Of a stretch of 64,000 bases of DNA, positions 62,623 to 64,000 are shown piece after piece. Source of the DNA: PALSA-505 sp963702235 (GTDB taxonomy: Bacteria; Actinomycetota; Actinomycetes; Streptosporangiales; Streptosporangiaceae); the NCBI GenBank assembly GCA_963702235.1, contig CAVPBZ010000032.1:1-64000 (forward strand), given 5' to 3'. Every line of letters begins with the position of its first letter. Within the stretch, counting starts at the first letter, position 1. Position numbers and translations under genes: made by a program. Under the pieces are notes generated by a model. The model was not told the DNA's origin. It did not search any database and saw nothing but the letters and a program-made list of their open reading frames with translations.

Positions 62623-63572
62623 TGAGCCGCTTCGGCATGGTCCCGCGGCGGCTGGGCCACCTGGTGCTGATCCTGTTCGGGATCACGCTGGTGACCTTCT
62701 TCCTGCTGCGGCTGATCCCGGGGAATCCCGCGGTGGCGATCCTGGGCAACCGCTACACGCCGTCAGCCGCCGCGGCGGTCAACCATACGCTCGGGCTGGA
62801 TCGGCCGGTCTGGTCCCAGTACTGGCTGTTCCTCACTCACCTGTTTCAGGGCAATCTCGGTTTCTCCTTCTTCTACAACCAGCCGGCGACGACGGTCATC
62901 GACCAGCACCTGCAGCCCACCCTGTTCCTGGTGGTCTACAGCGCGCTGCTCGCCGCGGTGATATCGCTGCCGATCGGGTTCGTGTCCGGGCTGCGCCGCG
63001 GCGGGTTCCTGGACCAGTCGGCCCGGGTGTTCTTCACGCTCAGCTTCGCGATGCCGGGATTCTGGCTCGGCATCATCCTCATCCTGCTGTTCAGCGTGCG
63101 GGTGCACTGGTTCCCGATCAGCGGCTACGGCGCCGGGCTGGCCGGGCACCTGTACTACCTGTTCCTGCCCGCGCTGACCATCGCGCTCGGCTTCTCCACC
63201 GTGCTGGTCCGCAGCCTGCGCACCGCCACCATCACCACCTTGCAGGCGGAGTTCATCGACACCGCGCGGATGAAGGGCATCCGCTGGTCGCGGGTGCTGC
63301 GGCGGCACGTGTTCCGCAACGCCGTGCTCGCCGTCGTCGCGGTGTACGGGGTCAATCTCGCCTACCTGATCAGCGGGACCGTGCTGGTGGAGAACGTCTT
63401 CTCGCTGCCCGGCCTCGGCACGCTGCTGGTCAACTCGGTCTCGTCGCGCGACTACCCGGTGGTGCAGGGGGTGACGCTGCTGTTCGCGGTGCTGATCGTG
63501 CTGATCAACCTGCTGGCCGACGTCACCCAGGCCGCCCTCGATCCCCGGGTCGCGCAGGAGATCGGCGAATGA
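62622..63572 (+). CDS. ABC transporter permease (DppB/OppB type)
   Basis: The 316-residue membrane protein has six hydrophobic segments. The N-terminal LILFGITLVTFFLLRLIPGN and NHTLGLDRPVWSQYWLFL blocks are typical of DppB/GsiC, as is the EAA-like cytoplasmic loop EFIDTARMKGIRWSRVLRRH (about 207-226). The C-terminal ENVFSLPGLGTLLVNSV and ALDPRV are also family marks. I use the GTG at 62622, overlapping the previous stop; the ATG at 62637 is an alternative. It overlaps the next permease by four bases. Confidence 0.92.
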   Translation: MSRFGMVPRRLGHLVLILFGITLVTFFLLRLIPGNPAVAILGNRYTPSAAAAVNHTLGLDRPVWSQYWLFLTHLFQGNLGFSFFYNQPATTVIDQHLQPTLFLVVYSALLAAVISLPIGFVSGLRRGGFLDQSARVFFTLSFAMPGFWLGIILILLFSVRVHWFPISGYGAGLAGHLYYLFLPALTIALGFSTVLVRSLRTATITTLQAEFIDTARMKGIRWSRVLRRHVFRNAVLAVVAVYGVNLAYLISGTVLVENVFSLPGLGTLLVNSVSSRDYPVVQGVTLLFAVLIVLINLLADVTQAALDPRVAQEIGE

Positions 63573-64000
63573 CCGGCATGTGGGTGGCCAGCCCGTCCGA
63601 GGCCCTGATGAAGGCGGCGACCCGGGCCTCGCTGCGCCGCCGCAGGTTCACCCGCAGGCGCGGCGTGCTGCTGGCCGGCGTCGCGATGCTCGTGATCGCC
63701 ATCGCCGCCGCCCTGGCCGCCCCGCTGCTGACCAGCCAGTCACCCACCGCGATCGACGCGCTGCACCCGCTCGTCCCGCCGCTGAGTCCCGGCCACCTGC
63801 TCGGCACCGACCAGTTCGGCCGCGACGTGCTGTCCCGGATCCTGTACGGCGGACGCATCGACCTGGCGATCGCGTTCGGCGCCACCAGCGTCACCCTAGT
63901 GGCCGGCACGATCATCGGCCTGGTGGCCGGCTATCTGGGCCGCTGGGTGGACAGCCTCCTCATGCGCATCGTCAACCTGTTCTTCGCGTTCCCCTTCCTC
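63569..64000 (+). CDS. ABC transporter permease (DppC/OppC type), cut by window end
   Basis: The visible 144 residues start at the ATG at 63569, overlapping the DppB-type stop (ATGA). They contain the DppC hallmarks: an Arg-rich cytoplasmic N-terminus, a first transmembrane segment (VLLAGVAMLVIAIAAALAAP) and LLGTDQFGRDVLSRILYGGR, followed by LVAGTIIGLVAGYLGRWVDS. The EAA loop and the C-terminus lie beyond 64000. Together with the previous gene it forms the membrane channel of the transporter. Confidence 0.92.
   Translation, partial: MTGMWVASPSEALMKAATRASLRRRRFTRRRGVLLAGVAMLVIAIAAALAAPLLTSQSPTAIDALHPLVPPLSPGHLLGTDQFGRDVLSRILYGGRIDLAIAFGATSVTLVAGTIIGLVAGYLGRWVDSLLMRIVNLFFAFPFL

Overview
The window is high-GC actinobacterial DNA. 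The evidence is the strong G/C third-position bias, frequent GTG starts, F420-type LLM and DUF385 proteins, SigF-type and ECF sigma factors, and lipoprotein/CAP/Ig/FN3 secreted proteins. A filamentous soil actinomycete (Streptosporangiales- or Catenulispora-like) is my best guess, not a demonstrated placement.

Layout. (1) 1-12.6 kb is a purine/ureide catabolic regulon. A leftward operon runs hyi, glxR, gcl, glycerate kinase, allB, alc, uricase, then a separately promoted xanthine dehydrogenase Fe-S subunit cut by the window edge. An IclR regulator, an NCS2 permease and the uraD-uraH pair lie to its right. Together they take xanthine/urate through 5-hydroxyisourate, allantoin, allantoate and ureidoglycolate to glyoxylate and then glycerate. 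A 15-bp element (TTCCGTATAGCGGAA-like) recurs at the promoters and at the IclR start. (2) 12.9-20 kb is a rightward, tightly coupled operon: HutC-type GntR regulator, APC permease, a PfkB-kinase/SIS-domain fusion, a nucleotidyltransferase-like protein, a metallophosphoesterase and a LOG-like protein. Its first three genes match the composition of fructosamine (frl) operons, with kinase and deglycase fused. (3) 20.1-25 kb is a leftward second allantoin module: NCS1 permease, allantoinase, Asp/Glu racemase and allantoicase. (4) 25.4-26.4 kb holds a VapBC-like toxin-antitoxin pair between two copies of a tRNA 3' end, probably an integration scar. (5) 27-31.7 kb encodes one 1563-residue secreted CAP/Ig/FN3 protein.

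(6) 32-53 kb is accessory DNA. It has two separate ArsR-AHSA1 operons (one with a peptidase E-like gene, one with a DHFR-like gene), a SigF-type sigma factor, a PrsW protease, a sterol-desaturase-like hydroxylase, secreted beta-propeller, ice-binding and lectin-like proteins, an ECF sigma factor, and many gene fragments. (7) 52-64 kb is a second catabolic locus: F420-type LLM oxidoreductase, DHDPS-like aldolase, SDR, Dpp/Opp-type ABC transporter, FadR-type GntR regulator, two tandem DUF4438 proteins, a Gfo/Idh/MocA oxidoreductase and a D-2-hydroxyacid dehydrogenase. Three of its promoters share a GATTGTTGACAATC-like palindrome. Its substrate cannot be named from sequence.

Caveat. At least nine single-base frameshifts interrupt otherwise well conserved genes (gcl, glxR, vapC, a RelE-like gene, two in the PQQ-type propeller, two in the propeller-lectin, and the FadR-type gene). 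Most lie in short G/C runs, so uncorrected sequencing indels are at least as likely as real decay.
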